This document shows positions 50,801 through 62,134 of a stretch of 64,000 nt of DNA, piece by piece; position 1 is the first letter of the stretch; the number at the start of each line of letters is the position of its first letter. The notes under the pieces were generated by a model. It saw nothing but the letters and a program-made list of their open reading frames with translations, was not told where the DNA came from and made no database searches. This DNA comes from Ursus arctos. Lineage: Eukaryota > Chordata > Mammalia > Carnivora > Ursidae. The DNA lies in assembly GCF_023065955.2 (NCBI RefSeq), contig NW_026622764.1, positions 80,050,333 to 80,114,332 of the forward strand. Direction: 5' to 3'. Made by a program: the position numbers and the translations under genes.

Positions 50801-52026
50801 GGAGGGACAGCCGAGGCACACGGCCCTGAGACCCCTTTGAAAAAGCCGGCTTCCCACGGAAACAGTTTTCCTGAGGTGCACACCCTATCCCAAGTGGTTG
50901 TGGCAAGGTAAAGCAAATGCCCTCCACTTCTCTGGAAGAAACCACAGTGCCCAGCCATGTTCTAAGCCCTCCCATCCTCCCTGGGCTTCTGGCAGCAGGA
51001 GTGAAAAGAGAGGAGCAGAGCACGGGGACCCGTTTGACAAAAACCGGCTTCCCACGGGAAAGTCTTTCTCCACGTGCAGACATGCTCCCATGTGCCTGGG
51101 GCAAGGGGAAGGAAATGCCATACACTGACCTGGAAGAGACCACAGGGCCCAGGGACAGTCTGAACCCTTCCTTCAACCCGGCGGGTTTGCTAGCAGGAGT
51201 TCAACCCCAACGAACACAGCCCGGAGACCCCTGGGTCAAAAACGGCTTCCGACGAACAATAGGTGCTTGCTGTGGAACACCTATCCCAAGTGGGAGTAGC
51301 CAGCTCAACAAAATGCCACACACCCAGGTGTAAGAAACAACATGGCCCAGGCATGGTCTAAGCCCCTCACCTCGTCCCTGTGCTTTGGGGAGCCGGAGGG
51401 ACAGCCGAGGCACACGGCCCTGAGACCCCTTTGGAAAAAGCCGGCTTCCCACGGAGACAGTTTTCCTGAGGTGCAGACCCTATCCCAAGTGGTTGTGGCA
51501 AGGTAAAGCAAATGCCCTCCACTTCTCTGGAAGAAACCACAGTGCCCAGCCATGTTCTAAGCCCTCCCATCCTTCCTGGGCTTCTGACAGCAGGAGTGAA
51601 AAGAGAGGAGCAGAGCACTGGGACCCGTTTGACAAAACCGGCTTCCCACGGGAAAGTCTTTCTCCACGTGCAGACATGCTCCCAGGTGCCTGTGGGAAGG
51701 GGAAGGAAATGCCATACACTGACCTGGAAGAGACCACAGGGCCCAGGCACAGTCTGAACCCTTCCTTCAACCCGGCGGTTTTGCTAGCAGGAGTTCAACC
51801 CCAGCGAACACAGCCCGGAGACCCCTGGGTCAAAAACGGCTTCCGACGAACAATAGGTGCTTGCTGTGGAACACCTATCCCAAGTGGGGGTAGCCAGCTC
51901 AACAAAATGCCACACACCCAGGTGTAAGAAACAACATTGCCCAGGCATGGTCTAAGCCCCTCACCTCGTCCCTGTGCTTTGGGGAGCCGGAGGGACACCC
52001 GAGGCCCACGGCCCTGAGACCCCTTT
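44890..52026. repeat. Units 76-87; distal subfamily with emerging four-unit register
   Basis: Units 79 and 87 share CATCCTTCCTGGG, TTCTGACAGC, a one-base-shorter B head (GACAAAACCGGC, at 46,873 and 51,631), CTTCCTTCAACC and CCCCAGCGAACAC. They are eight units apart. Units 81 and 85 share GTTTGAAAAAACCC, AGACTACAGGG and CTCAAGAAAATGCC and are four apart. The GTGGGAGTAGCC form of C ends units 76, 84 and 86, and unit 78 has GTGGTAGTAGCC; all are even-numbered. Confidence 0.84.
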
Positions 52027-53215
52027 GCAAAAAGCCGGCTTCCCACGGAGACAGTTTTCCTGAGGTGCACACCCTATCCCAAGTGGTTGTGGCAAGGTAA
52101 AGCAAATGCCCTCCACTTCTCTGGAAGAAACCACAGTGCCCAGCCATGTTCTAAGCCCTCCCATCCTCCCTGGGCTTCTGGCAGCAGGAGTGAAAAGAGA
52201 GGAGCAGAGCACTGGGACCCGTTTGACAAAAACCGGCTTCCTACGGGAAAGTCTTTCTCCACGTGCAGACATGCTCCCAGGTGCCTGGGGCAAGGGGAAG
52301 GAAATGCCATACAGTGACCTGGAAGAGACCACAGGGCCCAGGCACAGTCTGAACCCTTCCCTCAACCCGGCGGGTTTGCTAGCAGGAGTTCAACCCCAAC
52401 GAACACAGCCCGAAGACCCCTGGGTCAAAAACGGCTTCCGACGAACAATATGCGCTTGCTGTGGAACACCTATCCCAAGTGGGGGTAGCCAGTTCAACAA
52501 AATGCCACACACCCAGGTGTAAGAAACAACATTGCCCAGGCATGGTCTAAGCCCCTCACCTCGTCCCTGTGCTTTGGGGAGCCGGAGGGACAGCCGAGGC
52601 ACATGGCCCTGAGACCCCTTTGAAAAAGCCGGCTTCCCACGGAGACAGTTTTCCTGAGGTGCACACCCTATCCCAAGTGGTTGTGGCAAGGTAAAGCAAA
52701 TGCCCTCCACTTCTCTGGAAGAAACCACAGTGCCCAGCCATGTTCTAAGCCCTCCCATCCTCCCTGGGCTTCTGGCAGCAGGAGTGAAAAGAGAGGAGCA
52801 GAGCACGGGGACCCGTTTGACAAAACCCGGCTTCCCACGGGAAAGTCTTCCTCCACGTGCAGACATGCTCCCAGGTGCCTGGGGCAAGGGGAAGGAAATG
52901 CCATACACTGACCTGGAAGAGACCACAGGGCCCAGGCACAGTCTGAACCCTTCCCTCAACCCGGCGGGTTTGCTAGCAGGAGTTCAACCCCAACGAACAC
53001 ACCCCGGAGACCCCTGGGTCAAAAACGGCTTCCGACGAACAATAGGTGCTTGCTGTGGAACACCTATCCCAAGTGGGGGTAGCCAGCTCAACAAAATGCC
53101 ACACACCCAGGTGTAAGAAACAACATTGCCCAGGCATGGTCTAAACCCCTCACCTCGTCCCTGTGCTTTGGGGAGCCGGAGGGACAGCCGAGGCACACGG
53201 CCCTGAGACCCCTTT
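52027..53215. repeat. Units 88-89; second copy of units 67-68
   Basis: Shared with 39539-40727 are CATACAGTGACC, CCCGAAGACC, ATATGCGCTTGC, CAGTTCAACAAAATG, GAGGCACATGGCC and AAGTCTTCCTCCACG. Private here are CTTCCTACGGGAAAG at about 52,247 and CACACCCCGGAGACC at about 53,000. Confidence 0.86.
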
Positions 53216-54404
53216 GAAAAAGCCGGCTTCCCACGGAAACAGTTTTCCTGAGGTGCAGACCCTATCCCAAGTGGTTGTGGCAAGGTAAAGCAAATGCCCT
53301 CCACTTCTCTGGAAGAAACCACAGTGCCCAGCCATGTTCTAAGCCCTCCCATCCTCCCTGGGCTTCTGGCAGCAGGAGTGAAAAGAGAGGAGCAGAGCAC
53401 GGGGACCCGTTTGACAAAAACCGGCTTCCCACGGGAAAGTCTTTCTCCACGTGCAGACATGCTCCCATGTGCCTGGGGCAAGGGGAAGGAAATGCCATAC
53501 ACTGACCTGGAAGAGACCACAGGGCCCAGGCACAGTCTGAACCCTTCCTTCAACCCGGCGGGTTTGCTAGCAGGAGTTCAACCCCAACGAACACAGCCCG
53601 GAGACCCCTGGGGCAAAAACGACTTCTGACGAACAATAGGTGCTTGCTGTGGAACACCTATCCCAAGTGGGGGTAGCCAGCTCAACAAAATGCCACACAC
53701 CCAGGTGTAAGAAACAACATTGCCCAGGCATGGTCTAAGCCCCTCACCTCGTCCCTGTGCTTTGGGGAGCCGGAGGGACAGCCGAGGCACACGGCCCTGA
53801 GACCCCTTTGCAAAAAGCCGGCTTCCCACGGAGACAGTTTTCCTGAGGTGCACACCCTATCCCAAGTGGTTGTGGCAAGGTAATGCAAATGCCCTCCACT
53901 TCTCTGGAAGAAACCACAGTGCCCAGCCATGTTCTAAGCCCTCCCATCCTCCCTGGGCTTCTGGCAGCAGGAGTGAAAAGAGAGGAGCAGAGCACTGGGA
54001 CCCGTTTGACAAAACCCGGCTTCCCACGGGAAAGTCTTTCTCCACGTGCAGACATGCTCCCAGGTGCCTGGGGCAAGGGGAAGGAAATGCGATACACTGA
54101 CCTGGAAGAGACCACAGGGCCCAGGCACAGTCTGAACCCTTCCCTCAACCCGGCGGTTTTGCTAGCAGGAGTTCAACCCCAACGAACACAGCCCGAAGAC
54201 CCCTGGGTCAAAAACGGCTTCCGACGAACAATAGGTGCTTGCTGTGGAACACCTATCCCAAGTGGGGGTAGCCAGCTCAACAAAATGCCACACACCCCGG
54301 TGTAAGAAACAACATTGCCCAGGCATGGTCTAAGCCCCTCACCTCGTCCCTGTGCTTTGGGGAGCCGGAGGGACAGCCGAGGCACACGGCCCTGAGACCC
54401 CTTT
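53216..54404. repeat. Units 90-91 between two recurrent blocks
   Basis: Unit 90 resembles unit 86 four units upstream (AAAAACCGGC, CTCCCATGTGCC, CTTCCTTCAACC, GGGTTTGC) but ends with AAAAACGACTTCTGACG. Unit 91 has GTAATGCAAATGCC and GAAATGCGATACAC. The equivalent stretch upstream holds three units (69-71) instead of two, which explains why the offset falls from 12,488 to 11,893 bp. Confidence 0.8.
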
Positions 54405-56781
54405 GAAAAAGCCGGCTTCCCACGGAAACAGTTTTCCTGAGGTGCACACCCTATCCCAAGTGGTTGTGGCAAGGTAAAGCAAATGCCCTCCACTTCTCTG
54501 GAAGAAACCACAGTGCCCAGCCATGTTCTAAGCCCTCCCATCCTCCCTGGGCTTCTGGCAGCAGGAGTGAAAAGAGAGGAGCAGAGCACGGGGACCCGTT
54601 TGACAAAACCCGGCTTCCCACGGGAAAGTCTTTCTCCACGTGCAGACATGCTCCCAGGTGCCTGGGGCAAGGGGAAGGAAATGCCATACACTGACCTGGA
54701 AGAGACCACAGGGCCCAGGCACAGTCTGAACCCTTCCCTCAACCCGGCGGGTTTGCTAGCAGGAGTTCAACCCCAACGAACACAGCCCGGAGACCCCTGG
54801 GGCAAAAACGGCTTCCGACGAACAATAGGTGCTTGCTGTGGAACACCTATCCCAAGTGGGGGTAGCCAGCTCAACAAAATGCCACACACCCCGGTGTAAG
54901 AAACAACATTGCCCAGGCATGGTCTAAGCCCCTCACCTCGTCCCTGTGCTTTGGGGAGCCGGAGGGACAGCCGAGGCCCACGGCCCTGAGACCCCTTTGC
55001 AAAAAGCCGGCTTCCCACGGAGACAGTTTTCCTGAGGTGCACACCCTATCCCAAGTGGTTGTGGCAAGGTAATGCAAATGCCCTCCACTTCTCTGGAAGA
55101 AACCACAGTGCCCAGCCATGTTCTAAGCCCTCCCATCCTCCCTGGGCTTCTGGCAGCAGGAGTGAAAAGAGAGGAGCAGAGCACTGGGACCCGTTTGACA
55201 AAACCCGGCTTCCCACGGGAAAGTCTTTCTCCACGTGCAGACATGCTCCCAGGTGCCTGTGGCAAGGGGAAGGAAATGCCATACACTGACCTGGAAGAGA
55301 CCACAGGGCCCAGGCACAGCCTGAACCCTTCCCTCAACCCGGCGGTTTTGCTAGCAGGAGTTCAACCCCAACGAACACAGCCCGGAGACCCCTGGGTCAA
55401 AAACGGCTTCCGACGAACAATAGGTGCTTGCTGTGGAACACCTATCCCAAGTGGGGGTAGCCAGCTCAACAAAATGCCACACACCCCGGTGTAAGAAACA
55501 ACATTGCCCAGGCATGGTCTAAGCCCCTCACCTCGTCCCTGGCCTTTGGGGAGCCGGAGGGACAGCCGAGGCACACGGCCCTGAGACCCCTTTGAAAAAG
55601 CCGGCTTCCCACGGAAACAGTTTTCCTGAGGTGCACACCCTATCCCAAGTGGTTGTGGCAAGGTAAAGCAAATGCCCTCCACTTCTCTGGAAGAAACCAC
55701 AGTGCCCAGCCATGTTCTAAGCCCTCCCATCCTCCCTGGGCTTCTGGCAGCAGGAGTGAAAAGAGAGGAGCAGAGCACGGGGACCCGTTTGACAAAACCC
55801 GGCTTCCCACGGGAAAGTCTTTCTCCACGTGCAGACATGCTCCCAGGTGCCTGGGGCAAGGGGAAGGAAATGCCATACACTGACCTGGAAGAGACCACAG
55901 GGCCCAGGCACAGTCTGAACCCTTCCCTCAACCCGGCGGGTTTGCTAGCAGGAGTTCAACCCCAACGAACACAGCCCGGAGACCCCTGGGGCAAAAACGG
56001 CTTCCGACGAACAATAGGTGCTTGCTGTGGAACACCTATCCCAAGTGGGGGTAGCCAGCTCAACAAAATGCCACACACCCAGGTGTAAGAAACAACATTG
56101 CCCAGGCATGGTCTAAGCCCCTCAACTCGTCCCTGTGCTTTGGGGAGCCGGAGGGACAGCCGAGGCACACGGCCCTGAGAAACCATTGCAAAAAGCCGGC
56201 TTCCCACGGAGACAGTTTTCCTGAGGTGCAGACCCTATCCCAAGTGGTTGTGGCAAGGTAAAGCAAATGCCCTCCACTTCTCTGGAAGAAACCACAGTGC
56301 CCAGCCATGTTCTAATCCCTCCCATCCTCCCTGGGCTTCTGGCAGCAGGAGTGAAAAGAGAGGAACAGAGCACTGGGACCCGTTTGACAAAAACCGGCTT
56401 CCCACGGGAAAGTCTTTCTCCACGTGCAGACATGCTCCCAGGTGCCTGTGGCAAGGGGAAGGAAATGCCATACACTGACCTGGAAGAGACCACAGGGCCC
56501 AGGCACAGTCTGAACCCTTCCCTCAACCCGGCGGTTTTGGTAGCAGGAGTTCAACCCCAACGAACACAGCCCGGAGACCCCTGGGGCAAAAACGGCTTCC
56601 GACGAACAATAGGTGCTTGCTGTGGAACACCTATCCCAAGTGGGGGTAGCCAGCTCAACAAAATGCCACACACCCAGGTGTAAGAAACAACATTGCCCAG
56701 GCATGGTCTAAGCCCCTCACCTCGTCCCTGTGCTTTGGGGAGCCGGAGGGACAGCCAAGCCCACGGCCCTGAGACCCCTTT
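54405..56781. repeat. Units 92-95; second copy of units 72-75
   Basis: These carry the markers of 42512-44889 in the same order: CACACCCCGGTGTAAG, GTAATGCAAATGCC, CTGAGAAACCATTGC, GGAACAGAGC, CTAATCCCTCCC and GGTTTTGGTAGC. At about 56,755 this copy reads GACAGCCAAGCCCACGG where the partner reads GACAGCCGAGGCCCACGG, a one-base loss that accounts for its being 1 bp shorter. Confidence 0.88.
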
Positions 56782-57376
56782 GCAAAAAGCCGGCTTCCCA
56801 CGGAGACAGTTTTCCTGAGGTGCACACCCTATCCCAAGTGGTTGTGGCAAGGTAAAGCAAATGCCCTCCACTTCTCTGGAAGAAACCACAGTGCCCAGCC
56901 ATGTTCTAAGCCCTCCCATCCTCCCTGGGCTTCTGGCAGCAGGAGTGAAAAGAGAGGAGCAGAGCACGGGGACCCGTTTGACAAAACCCGGCTTCCCACG
57001 GGAAAGTCTTTCTCCACGTGCAGACATGCTCCCAGGTGCCTGGGGCAAGGGGAAGGAAATGCCATACACTGACCTGGAAGAGACCACAGGGCCCAGGCAC
57101 AGTCTGAACCCTTCCCTCAACCCGGCGGTTTTGCTAGCAGGAGTTCAACCCCAACGAACACAGCCCGGAGACCCCTGGGTCAAAAACGGCTTCCGACGAA
57201 CAATAGGTGCTTGCTGTGGAACACCTATCCCAAGTGGGAGTAGCCAGCTCAACAAAATGCCACACACCCAGGTGTAAGAAACAACATTGCCCAGGCATGG
57301 TCTAAGCCCCTCACCTCGTCCCTGTGCTTTGGGGAGCCAGAGGGACAGCCGAGGCACACGGCCCTGAGACCCCTTT
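56782..57376. repeat. Unit 96; lead-in to the 2,379-bp repeat
   Basis: An ordinary distal unit with CCCTGGGTCAAAAACGG and GTGGGAGTAGCC. In the four-unit register it sits where unit 100 sits before unit 101, but it lacks the GAGAGAAGCAG change of unit 100 and has GGGGAGCCAGAGGG at about 57,336. Confidence 0.82.
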
Positions 57377-59755
57377 GCAAAAAGCCGGCTTCCCACGGAG
57401 ACAGTTTTCCTGAGGTGCACACCCTATCCCAAGTGGTTGTGGCAAGGTAAAGCAAATGCCCTCCACTTCTCTGGAAGAAACCACAGTGCCCAGCCATGTT
57501 CTAAGCCCTCCCATCCTCCCTGGGCTTCTGGCAGCAGGAGTGAAAAGAGAGGAGCAGAGCACGGGGACCCGTTTGACAAAACCCGGCTTCCCACGGGAAA
57601 GTCTTTCTCCACGTGCAGACATGCTCCCAGGTGCCTGGGGCAAGGGGAAGGAAATGCCATACACTGACCTGGAAGAGACCACAGGGCCCAGGCACAGTCT
57701 GAACCCTTCCCTCAACCCGGCGGGTTTGCTAGCAGGAGTTCAACCCCAACGAACACAGCCCGGAGACCCCTGGGGCAAAAACGGCTTCCGACGAACAATA
57801 GGTGCTTGCTGTGGAACACCTATCCCAAGTGGGGGTAGCCAGCTCAACAAAATGCCACACACCCAGGTGTAAGAAACAACATTGCCCAGGCATGGTCTAA
57901 GCCCCTCACCTCGTCCCTGTGCTTTGGGGAGCCGGAGGGACAGCCGAGGCCCACGGCCCTGAGACCCCTTTGCAAAAAGCCGGCTTCCCACGGAGACAGT
58001 TTTCCTGAGGTGCAGACCCTATCCCAAGTGGTTGTGGCAAGGTAAAGCAAATGCCCTCCACTTCTCTGGAAGAAACCACAGTGCCCAGCCATGTTCTAAG
58101 CCCTCCCATCCTCCCTGGGCTTCTGGCAGCAGGAGTGAAAAGAGAGGAGCAGAGCACGGGGACCCGTTTGACAAAACCCGGCTTCCCACGGGAAAGTCTT
58201 TCTCCACGTGCAGACATGCTCCCAGGTGCCTGGGGCAAGGGGAAGGAAATGCCATACACTGACCTGGAAGAGACCACAGGGCCCAGGCACAGTCTGAACC
58301 CTTCCCTCAACCCGGCGGTTTTGCTAGCAGGAGTTCAACCCCAACGAACACAGCCCGGAGACCCCTGGGTCAAAAACGGCTTCCGACGAACAATAGGTGC
58401 TTGCTGTGGAACACCTATCCCAAGTGGGAGTAGCCAGCTCAACAAAATGCCACACACCCAGGTGTAAGAAACAACATGGCCCAGGCATGGTCTAAGCCCC
58501 TCACCTCGTCCCTGTGCTTTGGGGAGCCGGAGGGACAGCCGAGGCACACGGCCCTGAGACCCCTTTGCAAAAAGCCGGCTTCCCACGGAGACAGTTTTCC
58601 TGAGGTGCAGACCCTATCCCAAGTGGTTGTGGCAAGGTAAAGCAAATGCCCTCCACTTCTCTGGAAGAAACCACAGTGCCCAGCCATGTTCTAAGCCCTC
58701 CCATCCTTCCTGGGCTTCTGACAGCAGGAGTGAAAAGAGAGGAGCAGAGCACTGGGACCCGTTTGACAAAACCGGCTTCCCACGGGAAAGTCTTTCTCCA
58801 CGTGCAGACATGCTCCCAGGTGCCTGTGGCAAGGGGAAGGAAATGCCATACACTGACCTGGAAGAGACCACAGGGCCCAGGCACAGTCTGAACCCTTCCT
58901 TCAACCCGGCGGTTTTGCTAGCAGGAGTTCAACCCCAGCGAACACAGCCCGGAGACCCCTGGGGCAAAAACGGCTTCCGACGAACAATAGGTGCTTGCTG
59001 TGGAACACCTATCCCAAGTGGGGGTAGCCAGCTCAACAAAATGCCACACACCCAGGTGTAAGAAACAACATTGCCCAGGCATGGTCTAAGCCCCTCACCT
59101 CGTCCCTGTGCTTTGGGGAGCCGGAGGGACAGCCGAGGCACACGGCCCTGAGACCCCTTTGCAAAAAGCCGGCTTCCCACGGAGACAGTTTTCCTGAGGT
59201 GCACACCCTATCCCAAGTGGTTGTGGCAAGGTAAAGCAAATGCCCTCCACTTCTCTGGAAGAAACCACAGTGCCCAGCCATGTTCTAAGCCCTCCCATCC
59301 TCCCTGGGCTTCTGGCAGCAGGAGTGAAAAGAGAGAAGCAGAGCACGGGGACCCGTTTGACAAAACCCGGCTTCCCACGGGAAAGTCTTTCTCCACGTGC
59401 AGACATGCTCCCAGGTGCCTGGGGCAAGGGGAAGGAAATGCCATACACTGACCTGGAAGAGACCACAGGGCCCAGGCACAGTCTGAACCCTTCCCTCAAC
59501 CCGGCGGTTTTGCTAGCAGGAGTTCAACCCCAACGAACACAGCCCGGAGACCCCTGGGTCAAAAACGGCTTCCGACGAACAATAGGTGCTTGCTGTGGAA
59601 CACCTATCCCAAGTGGGAGTAGCCAGCTCAACAAAATGCCACACACCCAGGTGTAAGAAACAACATGGCCCAGGCATGGTCTAAGCCCCTCACCTCGTCC
59701 CTGTGCTTTGGGGAGCCGGAGGGACAGCCGAGGCCCACGGCCCTGAGACCCCTTT
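57377..59755. repeat. Units 97-100; first copy of a 2,379-bp, 12-monomer higher-order repeat
   Basis: Four unit types in order: unit 97 GGCGGGTTTGC; unit 98 GGGTCAAAAACGG with GTGGGAGTAGCC; unit 99 with the shortened GACAAAACCGGC head (58,765), CATCCTTCC, CTTCCTTCAACC and CCCCAGCG; unit 100 with GAGAGAAGCAG and GTGGGAGTAGCC. The block is followed at once by a copy that I could not distinguish from it by reading. This is the most recent-looking amplification in the window. Confidence 0.9.
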
Positions 59756-62134
59756 GCAAAAAGCCGGCTTCCCACGGAGACAGTTTTCCTGAGGTGCACA
59801 CCCTATCCCAAGTGGTTGTGGCAAGGTAAAGCAAATGCCCTCCACTTCTCTGGAAGAAACCACAGTGCCCAGCCATGTTCTAAGCCCTCCCATCCTCCCT
59901 GGGCTTCTGGCAGCAGGAGTGAAAAGAGAGGAGCAGAGCACGGGGACCCGTTTGACAAAACCCGGCTTCCCACGGGAAAGTCTTTCTCCACGTGCAGACA
60001 TGCTCCCAGGTGCCTGGGGCAAGGGGAAGGAAATGCCATACACTGACCTGGAAGAGACCACAGGGCCCAGGCACAGTCTGAACCCTTCCCTCAACCCGGC
60101 GGGTTTGCTAGCAGGAGTTCAACCCCAACGAACACAGCCCGGAGACCCCTGGGGCAAAAACGGCTTCCGACGAACAATAGGTGCTTGCTGTGGAACACCT
60201 ATCCCAAGTGGGGGTAGCCAGCTCAACAAAATGCCACACACCCAGGTGTAAGAAACAACATTGCCCAGGCATGGTCTAAGCCCCTCACCTCGTCCCTGTG
60301 CTTTGGGGAGCCGGAGGGACAGCCGAGGCCCACGGCCCTGAGACCCCTTTGCAAAAAGCCGGCTTCCCACGGAGACAGTTTTCCTGAGGTGCAGACCCTA
60401 TCCCAAGTGGTTGTGGCAAGGTAAAGCAAATGCCCTCCACTTCTCTGGAAGAAACCACAGTGCCCAGCCATGTTCTAAGCCCTCCCATCCTCCCTGGGCT
60501 TCTGGCAGCAGGAGTGAAAAGAGAGGAGCAGAGCACGGGGACCCGTTTGACAAAACCCGGCTTCCCACGGGAAAGTCTTTCTCCACGTGCAGACATGCTC
60601 CCAGGTGCCTGGGGCAAGGGGAAGGAAATGCCATACACTGACCTGGAAGAGACCACAGGGCCCAGGCACAGTCTGAACCCTTCCCTCAACCCGGCGGTTT
60701 TGCTAGCAGGAGTTCAACCCCAACGAACACAGCCCGGAGACCCCTGGGTCAAAAACGGCTTCCGACGAACAATAGGTGCTTGCTGTGGAACACCTATCCC
60801 AAGTGGGAGTAGCCAGCTCAACAAAATGCCACACACCCAGGTGTAAGAAACAACATGGCCCAGGCATGGTCTAAGCCCCTCACCTCGTCCCTGTGCTTTG
60901 GGGAGCCGGAGGGACAGCCGAGGCACACGGCCCTGAGACCCCTTTGCAAAAAGCCGGCTTCCCACGGAGACAGTTTTCCTGAGGTGCAGACCCTATCCCA
61001 AGTGGTTGTGGCAAGGTAAAGCAAATGCCCTCCACTTCTCTGGAAGAAACCACAGTGCCCAGCCATGTTCTAAGCCCTCCCATCCTTCCTGGGCTTCTGA
61101 CAGCAGGAGTGAAAAGAGAGGAGCAGAGCACTGGGACCCGTTTGACAAAACCGGCTTCCCACGGGAAAGTCTTTCTCCACGTGCAGACATGCTCCCAGGT
61201 GCCTGTGGCAAGGGGAAGGAAATGCCATACACTGACCTGGAAGAGACCACAGGGCCCAGGCACAGTCTGAACCCTTCCTTCAACCCGGCGGTTTTGCTAG
61301 CAGGAGTTCAACCCCAGCGAACACAGCCCGGAGACCCCTGGGGCAAAAACGGCTTCCGACGAACAATAGGTGCTTGCTGTGGAACACCTATCCCAAGTGG
61401 GGGTAGCCAGCTCAACAAAATGCCACACACCCAGGTGTAAGAAACAACATTGCCCAGGCATGGTCTAAGCCCCTCACCTCGTCCCTGTGCTTTGGGGAGC
61501 CGGAGGGACAGCCGAGGCACACGGCCCTGAGACCCCTTTGCAAAAAGCCGGCTTCCCACGGAGACAGTTTTCCTGAGGTGCACACCCTATCCCAAGTGGT
61601 TGTGGCAAGGTAAAGCAAATGCCCTCCACTTCTCTGGAAGAAACCACAGTGCCCAGCCATGTTCTAAGCCCTCCCATCCTCCCTGGGCTTCTGGCAGCAG
61701 GAGTGAAAAGAGAGAAGCAGAGCACGGGGACCCGTTTGACAAAACCCGGCTTCCCACGGGAAAGTCTTTCTCCACGTGCAGACATGCTCCCAGGTGCCTG
61801 GGGCAAGGGGAAGGAAATGCCATACACTGACCTGGAAGAGACCACAGGGCCCAGGCACAGTCTGAACCCTTCCCTCAACCCGGCGGTTTTGCTAGCAGGA
61901 GTTCAACCCCAACGAACACAGCCCGGAGACCCCTGGGTCAAAAACGGCTTCCGACGAACAATAGGTGCTTGCTGTGGAACACCTATCCCAAGTGGGAGTA
62001 GCCAGCTCAACAAAATGCCACACACCCAGGTGTAAGAAACAACATGGCCCAGGCATGGTCTAAGCCCCTCACCTCGTCCCTGTGCTTTGGGGAGCCGGAG
62101 GGACAGCCGAGGCCCACGGCCCTGAGACCCCTTT
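59756..62134. repeat. Units 101-104; second copy of the 2,379-bp higher-order repeat
   Basis: The four types recur in the same order at exactly +2,379 bp, with the shortened B head at 61,144 and GAGAGAAGCAG at about 61,711. All six-frame translations of the two blocks agree where compared. Beyond 62,135 the next unit (105) is of the GTTTGAAAAAACCC type and the match ends. Confidence 0.9.
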
